Below are positions 52,501-60,848 of a stretch of 64,000 nucleotides of DNA, in pieces. The DNA comes from Saccharomycopsis crataegensis. Lineage: Eukaryota; Ascomycota; Saccharomycetes; Ascoideales; Saccharomycopsidaceae. A program made the translations under genes and the position numbers. The DNA lies in assembly GCF_037102585.1 (NCBI RefSeq), contig NW_027043829.1, positions 992,001-1,056,000 on the forward strand, read 5' to 3'. Below the pieces are notes generated by a model that saw only the letters and a program-made list of their open reading frames with translations, was not told the origin of the DNA and made no database searches. Numbering within the stretch: position 1 is the stretch's first letter; each line of letters starts with the position of its first letter.

Positions 52501-54852
52501 CCAAATGAAGCTAAACCAGTGGCTGAAGATAAATCTCCAGAACCTGTGCCCGTAAAAGGCTCATCAGTACCACCACCACCACCACCACTACCACCTATGC
52601 TACAACCTCTTTCTCCGGAAACCAATAAATCACCACCTCCACCCCCACCACCTATGCCCCCAATGCTCTCACCAGTTCTTTCTAAGGCCGGTTCACCACC
52701 ACCACCACCACCACCTATGCCCCCAATGCTTTCCCCAGTTCTTTCTAAGGCTGGTTCACCACCACCCCCACCACCACCGCCATTACCACAAATGTTGTCT
52801 CCAAAATCACCACCATTTTCTCCTAACTCTCCAGTTCCTCCACCATTTCCAGTTGGTAGTGCAAAGTTTAAGAGAACCTCTATTGGTATCGCTACTAATG
52901 ATCCTTTCATTAATTATCCTCGTCCAAAGAGAAAATTGAAACAGTTGCACTGGGATAAACTTGATAATACTGATAATTCTGTTTGGGATGGAATTTCAGG
53001 TGAAACATTTGCCAATGATCTCTTGGATAAGGGTGTCTTTGAGGAAATGGAAGAAATGTTTGCTGCTAAAGATGCCAAGAAACTTGCCTCCAAAAAGAGC
53101 TCTGAGGTCAATAAAATCACATTTTTGGCTAGAGATATTAATCAACAATTTAATATTAACTTGCACGCATTTTCTAGTTTATCCGATGAGGATACGGTGG
53201 ATAGAATATTGACTTGTCATAACTCGGTTCTAGAAAACATCAATGTTTTAGAGTTTTTATCAAAACGTGAAGTTGTGGAAGTTCCAAATAATTTAGCCAG
53301 AAACTTGGAGCCATATAGTACGGATTGGAATAGAGATTCTCAAAAGAAGCCAGATAAGGATCCAAATGAATTGCAGCGCGCTGATAGAATCTATTTGGAG
53401 TTAATTTACAATTTACAGCATTACTGGAGCTCAAGAATCAGAGCTTTGCTTGTTATTACCACATTTGAAAAAGATTATTCATCTTTGGTAACGAAATTAC
53501 AACAGGTCGATTCTGCTGTGGAAGCTGTTGAAAATTCTGATAATATTAGATATGTGTTCAATATCATTTTGGCTTTTGGTAATTATATGAATGATGCAGG
53601 TAAACAGGCTCGTGGTTTCAAGCTTAGTACATTGCAAAGATTGAGTTTTATGAAGGATGATAAAAATAGTATGACATTTTTGCATTACGTTGAAAAGATT
53701 ATTCGACAAGTCTACCCCCAATTTTCTCAGTTTTTGGAAGATCTCAAGCCAGTTTTACAAGTTGCGAAGCTCTCCATCGAGGTGTTGGAAAATGATTGCA
53801 AAGATTACTCTAACTCCATTAAAAATGTTGAAGATTCTCTTGATATTGGGAACTTGAGCGACCCTACTTTATTCCATCCTAAGGATCGACTTCTTGCCAA
53901 TGTTTTACCTTCATTACCTGATGCTAGAAGAAAGAGTGAGTTACTTGCCGAACAAGCAAAGATTATTTTGAATGGCTTTAATCGCTTAATGACTTTTTTC
54001 GGTGAAAATACTAGTGACAAGTTTGCACGCGATTCTTTCTTTGGGAAATTTGCAAATTTTATACACGAATATGAAAAGGTTCAAAAAGAGAATTTAAGTC
54101 GTGAAGAAGAACTTCGTGTTTATGAGCAAAGGAAACAAAGTTTGGAGAAGTCTATGGCAGAAAAACAAAAAAATAGTGCTGCAGATGCTCAAAGCAATGC
54201 GGTTATGGATGATTTGCTAGAAAAACTTAAACAGGTTGGCCCTTCCAAGGGTGATCCGTCATCAGCACGCAGAAAAGCACTTGCTAGAAAGAAATTGATG
54301 GAAGCTAAGAAGAGTATTTTGGATGTCACAACATCAGGATTAGGTATAGCTGCCGAGGAGTCTGCTGAGAACTCTATTGATTATAGCTCTAACACTACCG
54401 TATTGACCATTGATGATTCAATAAAAGAAGAAGATGAGCGAGAGGAAGATGCTGGTAAAAAAGAGGAAGCAAAGCATGAAGTGGAACATAATGGTGATGA
54501 ATATGAGGAAGTTGGGAAACAAGAAGAGAAAAGGGATGGTGAAGAAGAAAAATCCGAAGAAGACGAGGATGAAAAAAACAGAAAAGAAGAACTGGACACT
54601 AACAGTGATGATAACACTGATAAGAAAGAAGGAGATGACCATGTAGAAGATGATGACGGGGAAGGTGGTGATGATGTTGGTGCTAGAGCACGAAACTTGT
54701 TGAAATCTTTGAGAGGATCTGATATTTCACCAAGTTTGGGTGGCGAAGGGTTGACTGCAGCACAACAGCTCAGAAAACAGAAAAGATTAGAGAGATTACA
54801 ACAAAAACAAAGCCATCTGGAAGATGAAAGCAATGAGAAGGCAGAGAGTTAG
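49600..54852 (+). CDS. BNI1: Diaphanous-type formin, BNI1-like
   Basis: A 1750-residue actin nucleator. Order: disordered Ser-rich N-terminus; GTPase-binding/FH3 region (about 150-600); coiled coils (about 600-700 and 780-900); proline-rich FH1 (about 990-1080) with repeats of PPPPPPP; FH2 from about 1105 (RPKRKLKQLHWDKL) to about 1500 with NYMNDAGKQARGFKL; DAD with core VMDDLLEKL at about residue 1535 followed by basic ARRKALARKKL; acidic tail. Formins elongate actin filaments for polarised growth and, in this family, are released from autoinhibition by Rho1/Cdc42. A BNR1 identity cannot be excluded. The proline stretch is encoded by two almost identical units. Confidence 0.92.
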   Translation: MNSSRQGSSSLFSGLKKLASRNDNDGDSVYSYDKRRQPSISSSFSSLSTSNLSQHGQSLHTIDTKHSTAHSPPSPPGHRSSNFTLTYKDINALTDIKPIPSVKTHSTNNSYQSSKLGNLRNHSNSHLRAASTVSTNATDFQLKMPEDPAEIERRFKELMAKRDFKSLPQKAKDEMHNYSPAKKWMLIYQDALGDYQKQERRTKKGEESVTPEFYVKKLIDKTITLQQLNNLWVSLRTEPVDWVNRFIETQGEVVLCNVLQQLHTRTSHQTMSADEMLEREFSLIKCVKAILNIGEGADMAISSKVCVPAIMNALISPKLITRKTVTEMLIFLAHWKAPEGYKQVLAALGNLNGDSIYPYIKGMDKFLGKKKDRRESHMNGSSSKKPRIFEEWFHAVSETLDGRGKMGSLVGASEEFKANGQSGETQLLEYVLATMLLINSIATGGEDFRSRTHIRAKFRGAGVSRLFKRFQELGNDRVDDAIREFEEQAAMDYESLVKADRVGTNVNMNDPVSLVNQVWHKVKGSEAEGYFLSTMQHMFLAQADPMRSNDSKELSKSFRLIDGIVSGVSMHNTSSDEETSINIAIQRMFSGLQSDEMARRALQEAKEATKRAEEARAQRDELAKQLSVGANGMLEKLSKELEEQEIVLMRQKRMNDQLTVELDDLKRQHLSDKQQLELEMRELFVAINGNSAIDQPSGKNEILSEIQNRLMEKRIGYKKQSNTWNKTVEPNTRLRSLRDQMDDLGRQARELEMTDFQTHKKEAPPISFTSPVLYQQTQPRPVREDDLDKLSKLKKKLESLQQDSNDIIKYSSDERFAEIMRQKKYMAYDRLNQLSSSFQDFNIDFDIPETAVDKRNSLTSDFKSKLKDELDEVQRLKMQLQKRLEELSKNAQISEVDEENNELFQKLESKYIGGKSTQPSIGEVLSGHTILPEVKSGKANEAFNSVLSEIVNKKAGTAAPVDISIGKPNEAKPVAEDKSPEPVPVKGSSVPPPPPPLPPMLQPLSPETNKSPPPPPPPMPPMLSPVLSKAGSPPPPPPPMPPMLSPVLSKAGSPPPPPPPPLPQMLSPKSPPFSPNSPVPPPFPVGSAKFKRTSIGIATNDPFINYPRPKRKLKQLHWDKLDNTDNSVWDGISGETFANDLLDKGVFEEMEEMFAAKDAKKLASKKSSEVNKITFLARDINQQFNINLHAFSSLSDEDTVDRILTCHNSVLENINVLEFLSKREVVEVPNNLARNLEPYSTDWNRDSQKKPDKDPNELQRADRIYLELIYNLQHYWSSRIRALLVITTFEKDYSSLVTKLQQVDSAVEAVENSDNIRYVFNIILAFGNYMNDAGKQARGFKLSTLQRLSFMKDDKNSMTFLHYVEKIIRQVYPQFSQFLEDLKPVLQVAKLSIEVLENDCKDYSNSIKNVEDSLDIGNLSDPTLFHPKDRLLANVLPSLPDARRKSELLAEQAKIILNGFNRLMTFFGENTSDKFARDSFFGKFANFIHEYEKVQKENLSREEELRVYEQRKQSLEKSMAEKQKNSAADAQSNAVMDDLLEKLKQVGPSKGDPSSARRKALARKKLMEAKKSILDVTTSGLGIAAEESAENSIDYSSNTTVLTIDDSIKEEDEREEDAGKKEEAKHEVEHNGDEYEEVGKQEEKRDGEEEKSEEDEDEKNRKEELDTNSDDNTDKKEGDDHVEDDDGEGGDDVGARARNLLKSLRGSDISPSLGGEGLTAAQQLRKQKRLERLQQKQSHLEDESNEKAES
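52570..52830 (+). repeat. FH1 proline-rich repeats
   Basis: Within the formin gene, two near-identical units of roughly 75 bp (starting about 52632 and 52692) encode PPPPPPPMPPMLSPVLSKAG; a third, diverged proline unit stands on either side. Profilin-binding tracts are expected here. Confidence 0.8.
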
Positions 54853-55439
54853 ATTTTATTGATTCTGAATTTATAGATTTTTGTGGCTTCTATTTTGTCA
54901 TGAAATATTTACTTTTTTAGTGGTTTTTTTCATTTCTCCAAAAGTCATTACCATTAATATTAATTGTTTTTTCTTCTCCCAAGTTTTTATTTTTATTTTT
55001 ATTTTTTTATTTTTTGCTCTTGTCACTTACCTTAGTTTTTTGATCTTATTTCCCTTAATTATTTTAAAACTTTTCTCCATTTTTTTTTCTTTTGCTTAAT
55101 AATGTTACATAAAGTTTATCTTAAATAAGGTCAATTTTTTTTTTCTCGTTTTTGACTTTGATATTTTTCATTCTGCTCACTCATTTAATTACATTATTTT
55201 GATTTTTTTTCTGAATTATTAATAATCATTTACTTTTTGCTTCGTTTGTGTTTTACTTTATCTCTACATCCCTTTAGTTAACATAAGAATTAATGATATG
55301 CCATTTTTTCTTTTTTTGTATTTCCAATTCAACTACAATAATCAAGTTGACAATAAATAATACAACAAAATTATATACATATATAGCCATAATCATTATA
55401 TATGTGAGATAATAAAAACATACAAGCATCAACACTACA
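54853..55439. other. Intergenic region between convergent genes
   Basis: 3' flanks of the formin and the NET1-like gene. It is very T-rich (54900-55260). No ORF was accepted. Confidence 0.5.
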
Positions 55440-58400
55440 TCAATACAAATCAAAGAACCCTCCAGACTTTCTGCCCTTCTTTTTAGTATTGACTTTGTAG
55501 GCCGAGGCCGCCTTGGTATTGATGAACGAGCTTTTCTTTTTCCCCACCGGTCTTTTATCTTCTTCCTTATCACTATCACTATCACTATCACTATCACTAT
55601 CACTATCACTATCACTATCACTACTATCACTATCACTATCACTTCCACTGCCTCTATCGCTATCGGAATCAGAATCACTACCACTACTACTACTACTGCT
55701 GCTACTACTTTCATCCGAATCTTCACCATCTTTTGGTGTACTTGGGAAAAATGATAACTTTGCCTTTGGTTTAGTAGTAGAATTGAGCACAGTGGTTTCT
55801 GTTTCTCTAGAGTTTTCTCTCACCGCAGGAACTCCTCTTGTTTTAAGGGTCAGGAGTGATGTCAATCTACGGCTACTGACATTGCTAAGACGTGGGATCG
55901 GTTTATCCAAACTGGTGAACTTATGAGCCATAAAGGACAGACGATCAGCAGTAGAAGAAGAAGAAGACAACGATGAAGACGTCACTGGATCAGTAACTGG
56001 TTTCAAAGCATTTTCCTGCTTCTTTATATTTTGAAGTTTTGTGGTGGCTGGTTCCTTTTCATCATCATCATCATCATCATTATTAGAAACTTCAGGCACC
56101 TGGGTCGAGGTTGCAAAAGGTTCTAAAGCTTGGGTTGAGGTTGCCAATGGTTTCTGAGGCTTTGGTGATTCGTCTTCCGAGTCGCTATCACTACTATCAT
56201 TGCTATCAGAACCATCGGAGCTAGAGCTCTCTTCGCTTGAGGATTCGCCATCGGAAGACTCACTCGAGACATCGGTTTTTTCGTCTACCTCCATTGGCTT
56301 CGCGGCAGAGAAGGATTTCACAGCTTCAGGTTGAGATTTACTCACCTTAGGTTGGTTTGTAATAGTCTTTTCTGTCTCGCCCGTTTTTCCCAACGGTGGA
56401 GAAACTTTCTTATCACCATCAGCTCCCTTCATTTTGATATCCTCATTCTTTTTCACCTCAATTGGTTTTTTCTCAGCTGGTTTTTTCCCGTTTGGCTTTG
56501 TAACGGCAGTAACGGCAGTATCATCGTCACCTTTACGAATATTCGCCAAATTTTCACGGAGTCTAGAGAATTTATTACCACTTTCAGATTTTGGACTAGC
56601 AGTTGTGGCGGCAGAAGTCTTTTTTGGATTGGAAGCCACAGGCTTTGTTGTCGGTTGGTTTCCGTACTTCTTCACTTTGACATCTTGTGATGCTTTTATT
56701 TGCACCTTGGAAACATCTGGGATAGAGCCACTACCACTTTCGCTTTCACTTCCGCTATCACTATCACTATCACTTCCACTATCACTATCACTATCACTGT
56801 CGCTACCACTACTACTCTCACTTTCTTCCTTAGCTTCAGCTTGTTGGATAACTTCAGCTTGTGGAGTGACTTCACGAGACCCAATAACAGACTCTTTCAA
56901 CCTGACATTTGTTGGTGGCATATCCACATCACTCTCTTCATCACTCTCCAATGTTATTTTTTGACTGGTACCATTGGCCAAAGTAACTGTGCCATTACCT
57001 TCTTTCGTGCCATTCTTATTCCACAAACCAGCAATCTTTTGGGTGGCTCTTTGAGCCGCGGCACGCTTACCGGTAACAGTGTTAGCCCCACGATCTTTTT
57101 CAATTCTGCTCACTAGTGGTTTACGATTTTGACGCAAACTAGCAGGAATCCTCATATTGTTACGGAACATCCCTTTGATTTCTTCCTTGGAAACCCGTTG
57201 CCCAAATTGAAGATTATTACGTTCCATAAATTCTTTCAACTCTTTTTCAGCCGGATCAACCGCAGCTTTCTTAGGTTTACGAACAAGATTGAAAACGTAA
57301 TCTTCGTCTTTCACAGAAACTTCGACATTACCAACATTGATATTACCATCTTCAGTAGGTAATATTAAGGTATCTCTATCATTGGTCTCAGTTTTAGCAT
57401 CACTTACTTTCTCGTCAGTTGGTTTCTCTTTTGAAGTGGCAGTTGGTTTCTCTTTGGAAGTCACTGCAGGTTTTGTTTTCTGCTTTGTAGTGATTCTAGA
57501 GTCAAGAGTTGCTTTTTTTACTGCGCGATCATCCTGTGGTTTTTGAGATGCAACTTTATTGGATTCTGAATCACTAAGTTTGGATTCACCAGAAGCTTTA
57601 GCGTCACTACTATCAACTTTCTTAACATCTGCAGGAACATCTTGGCCTGTTTTTTCTTTCTGAGATTTGGTAGCCTCATTCAGTTTAGCGGAGGAGGGGT
57701 TCACTTCTTTTTCCATAACGGTGCTCAGTCTCGCAGTTTCAGGGGCATTTTCCATTGTTGGTTTCCCTTGTTCAATAAATTTCTTATACTCTTCTGGGAT
57801 ATCGTATTCACATTTTCTTCCGTCACGAGCGGCAAAGCAAAACAAACATTTTGGCAAGTGACGAGAACAACGACGTTTTCGAATGGCGCAGTCTTTGCAA
57901 CGAGCAGGGGCCCCTAATGGTTCGCCAGAAACTGGTTCAATAACAAGAGTCTTCAAGAACTTGTTAAGAACCTCCACTGGACGGGTGTTCTTTGTGAATT
58001 TTGGAACATCATTGATAGTGATTGGTACCGTAAAAGCTTTCATTTCTTTATTTTGCGATGACTTTACCTGCTTCTTCTGTTTAACGGGTTTGTTCGCTTC
58101 AGCTGCAGCATTTTTTTTTACTAGATCTTTCACAGGCTCGGATTTGGTAGCTTTAGCAGGCTCAGCTTTCTCAGCCTCCATCTTCTTGATCTCAGCTTTA
58201 GTAGCCTTGGTCGCTTTAGTAGGTTCAGCTTTCTTTGTAGCTTCCACTGCCTTGATTTTAGTTTCTTTATGTTCTGATTTCACCTGCGTTTTCTTTGCAG
58301 CAGGCTTATTGGCTGCCAGTTCAAGCTTTGCTTTGTCACTTTGTGAACCAGAATCACTTGAACCACTGGAGCTGTAGGTGCTTTCTTTGCTGGTCTCACT

Positions 58401-59981
58401 GGTGCTTGATTGACTGCTTGATGGTAACTCTCTTTCGGTGAATTCCTGTTTGATGTGAACTTCTGGCTCCTTTACAGGTTTCTTAGTATTCGTAACTTTC
58501 TTGGCTGGAAATTTTGGAGCAGGCTTGTTTGCAGATTTATTAGCTGGTAATTTTGGACCAGGTTTACTGGCAGTGTCATTGGTCTTATCATCCTCTTCAT
58601 CCAGAGATTCACTCTCAGAGCTAGTACTATCATCATCGCTCTCTTCTTCGGAACTCAGTTCTTCATTGTCACTGACCGAAGACTCAGCTTTTGCGGCATT
58701 TTTGGATACTTGATCAGCTTCCTTGACAGAAATTGGCTCTGGTTTTTTTTGCTGGGATTTGGCAACTGGAATCACTTCTTTCTTTTCCCTTTCTTGAGGA
58801 GTTTCTACAGCCTTTGCCACTTTCTTTGTGTTTCGCACAGTCTCTCTAGTCTTTCTGGCATTCTTTTCCTGCCTGTCCGAAGTGTCTAACTTAACGAACT
58901 CATTATTTACCCCCGATACCACCTCAGTGCCACCTGAACCACCGAGTTCCTGTTCTTGTGGTGCTACCAAAGCATTTTTCTTGATTGATGGAGATTTAAC
59001 ATCTTTCTCATTTATCTTCGATGATTTCACAGTCTCATCCTTTTCATTAAGGGTAGTTTGTTTTGGAGTAGATTCCTTTTGAGCAGGTTTCTTAGGAGTG
59101 GATTTCTTAGGAGTGGATTTCTTATTCACTGTAGGAACTGCTACTTTTGGCGAGTTCAAAGTATCACCGGAAGTGGACTTATCAAAAGAGGTATCACCAT
59201 TTATTGATTCACGAAGTCTTGATCCTAAAGTAGGGCGCGCACCAGTAGATTTTAGAGGAGTCTCGGTGGCAGTAAGTTCGGACAGTTTTGGCTCTAAAGG
59301 CTTGACAGCAATGGTTGTTCTGCGTGCTCTTGAATTCTTCCCAATTGGGGTACTTTCTCCCATTGACAAACCATTAGTGAATGAAAAGTTATTATTATTA
59401 CTATGGACCGTACGGTTCCAAATTGAAGTGTTACGTCTCTTGCGCTTTGGTAATGACATCGATGAGTTATCATCTGCAGCACGTTTGAACGAAGGTATCA
59501 TAGCAAGACTATCATTGGCGCTAGTATTAGTGGCATTGGCAGCAGCAGTTACGCTGGCCGAATTAGATCCATTCATCAATAAAAGTTGGGAGCTGTTAGG
59601 TAAAATTGTTTCGAAATACGGATCAATACTTTCTAATTCATTGTTTAATATCACTTTGACCACATTATCGGTTGATCCACTAGGATACACGTCTTCGACA
59701 TGGTATTCTGGATCTAAATCCCAACCTTGACCATCCTGGAGACGATTGATATCCAAAGTTTCATCACCGGGGTATAATTTAAAGAATCGGTTGACAATTT
59801 CATCGGAAACTTGAGAAAGGGTATTCTTTGGCTTGGTGATGTGGAGAAACTTCCGGACTTTGGTATCATCATATAACAATTGGTTGGCCGGTACTGTGCT
59901 GGTAGCCCCAGTGATATTTGGGTTCTGGTATGCCAGTATGAAGGCGGTGGGGGAAATGACAATCACCTGAAGCCTGACCAT
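55440..59981 (-). CDS. NET1: NET1/TOF2-like nucleolar protein with a Zn2Cys6 motif
   Basis: 1513 residues. The first 115 resemble S. cerevisiae Net1: VRLQVIVISPTAFILAYQ, a hydrophobic SDEIVNRFFKLYPGDETLDINRLQD, DLDPEYHVEDVY, then VVKVILNNE. Net1 anchors Cdc14 in the nucleolus (RENT complex) and supports rDNA silencing; Tof2 is related. The rest is long, low-complexity, K/E/S-rich with acidic Ser-Asp clusters at the C-terminus. At residues 695-724 stand six cysteines, C-x2-C-x6-C-x6-C-x2-C-x8-C, with RKRR in the first loop, which fits a Zn2Cys6 cluster; S. cerevisiae Net1 is not known to me to have one. NET1 versus TOF2 is not settled. Confidence 0.75.
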   Translation of the reverse strand: MVRLQVIVISPTAFILAYQNPNITGATSTVPANQLLYDDTKVRKFLHITKPKNTLSQVSDEIVNRFFKLYPGDETLDINRLQDGQGWDLDPEYHVEDVYPSGSTDNVVKVILNNELESIDPYFETILPNSSQLLLMNGSNSASVTAAANATNTSANDSLAMIPSFKRAADDNSSMSLPKRKRRNTSIWNRTVHSNNNNFSFTNGLSMGESTPIGKNSRARRTTIAVKPLEPKLSELTATETPLKSTGARPTLGSRLRESINGDTSFDKSTSGDTLNSPKVAVPTVNKKSTPKKSTPKKPAQKESTPKQTTLNEKDETVKSSKINEKDVKSPSIKKNALVAPQEQELGGSGGTEVVSGVNNEFVKLDTSDRQEKNARKTRETVRNTKKVAKAVETPQEREKKEVIPVAKSQQKKPEPISVKEADQVSKNAAKAESSVSDNEELSSEEESDDDSTSSESESLDEEDDKTNDTASKPGPKLPANKSANKPAPKFPAKKVTNTKKPVKEPEVHIKQEFTERELPSSSQSSTSETSKESTYSSSGSSDSGSQSDKAKLELAANKPAAKKTQVKSEHKETKIKAVEATKKAEPTKATKATKAEIKKMEAEKAEPAKATKSEPVKDLVKKNAAAEANKPVKQKKQVKSSQNKEMKAFTVPITINDVPKFTKNTRPVEVLNKFLKTLVIEPVSGEPLGAPARCKDCAIRKRRCSRHLPKCLFCFAARDGRKCEYDIPEEYKKFIEQGKPTMENAPETARLSTVMEKEVNPSSAKLNEATKSQKEKTGQDVPADVKKVDSSDAKASGESKLSDSESNKVASQKPQDDRAVKKATLDSRITTKQKTKPAVTSKEKPTATSKEKPTDEKVSDAKTETNDRDTLILPTEDGNINVGNVEVSVKDEDYVFNLVRKPKKAAVDPAEKELKEFMERNNLQFGQRVSKEEIKGMFRNNMRIPASLRQNRKPLVSRIEKDRGANTVTGKRAAAQRATQKIAGLWNKNGTKEGNGTVTLANGTSQKITLESDEESDVDMPPTNVRLKESVIGSREVTPQAEVIQQAEAKEESESSSGSDSDSDSDSGSDSDSDSGSESESGSGSIPDVSKVQIKASQDVKVKKYGNQPTTKPVASNPKKTSAATTASPKSESGNKFSRLRENLANIRKGDDDTAVTAVTKPNGKKPAEKKPIEVKKNEDIKMKGADGDKKVSPPLGKTGETEKTITNQPKVSKSQPEAVKSFSAAKPMEVDEKTDVSSESSDGESSSEESSSSDGSDSNDSSDSDSEDESPKPQKPLATSTQALEPFATSTQVPEVSNNDDDDDDEKEPATTKLQNIKKQENALKPVTDPVTSSSLSSSSSTADRLSFMAHKFTSLDKPIPRLSNVSSRRLTSLLTLKTRGVPAVRENSRETETTVLNSTTKPKAKLSFFPSTPKDGEDSDESSSSSSSSSGSDSDSDSDRGSGSDSDSDSSDSDSDSDSDSDSDSDSDKEEDKRPVGKKKSSFINTKAASAYKVNTKKKGRKSGGFFDLY
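55570..55650 (-). repeat. Coding hexamer repeat (Ser-Asp)
   Basis: Tandem ATCACT units at the 3' end of the NET1-like gene encode Ser-Asp runs; a second, shorter run lies at about 56752-56800. Likely to vary in length. Confidence 0.8.
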
Positions 59982-60227
59982 GGCTAGTGAATGCGGTTAA
60001 ATAATGTGAAGAGAATATAGGGTTTAGTTAACTATTCTTTTAGGCTACTATTGCACAATGATCAATATGCAGAAATGCTTTATATAGGAGTCCAGTATAT
60101 TCAGCTACCTATCTTTTGGGGAGGGAAAAGATGAAGATCTTTGACAATTGATGGAAGTATTCCGTTTATATCTATAATATTAAGGATTTTTCTTGTTTGT
60201 CTTTTTTAAGCAAAAATTTTTTAAGTG

Positions 60228-60287
<60 letters not shown>

Positions 60288-60848
60288 ATGAGACAACTAC
60301 ACTCAGGCTATTACTATTATCATTGTCGATATTCACCAGAAGAAATAAGCATTGAAGAAAACAATGCTGGTCTTCTGTTAACACTGCTGATGAATGGCCG
60401 ACTTTATTACAATCGAGAAGTGAAAAGCTCAAGAAACTAAGAGCCAAAACCCAGAATGAAGACACAGAACAAGAAGAATAACTAAGTACAAGTACATGTG
60501 GCCATCAAGACCCCAACAAAACCCCAGGAAAACAAATGACCAACAACAAAACAAGATGGCACAGAAAAGAAAGTGAACGAGTAAAAAAAATAAGAAGAAT
60601 AAAGAAAAAAAAAAGATAAATGGTATAGTAGTATATTAAAACAGAACGTAGGATAAAAAAAGAAACAGATTGATAAGAAAATAACATCGAAGAAGAATCT
60701 CCATAGGAAGTACAATTCAAATAACACTAACAGTAATAATAATCAAAAAAAGAAAAAAAAAAAAAGCTAATTATGATATAAAAGCACCCGCACAACCATC
60801 TTCACAAGCAAAAACCTCCAATCCTGCCATGACTCCAAATTTCATCAA
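59982..60848. other. Intergenic region with a 58-nt A-run
   Basis: Promoter side of the NET1-like gene and 3' flank of the KH protein. It holds an uninterrupted run of 58 A (60228-60285) and several shorter A-runs. No ORF was accepted. Confidence 0.5.
60228..60285. repeat. Poly(A) tract, 58 nt
   Basis: An uninterrupted run of 58 adenines; length likely approximate because of sequencing slippage. Confidence 0.9.

Noticed and set aside
52218-52910. Gly-rich 230-codon ORF on the minus strand
   Set aside because: Antisense of the formin proline-rich region.
54381-54833. Ser-rich minus-strand ORF at the formin C-terminus
   Set aside because: Antisense of the acidic Glu/Asp tail.
55513-55926. 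Leu-Ser repeat ORF on the plus strand
   Set aside because: Antisense of the Ser-Asp repeats of the NET1-like gene.
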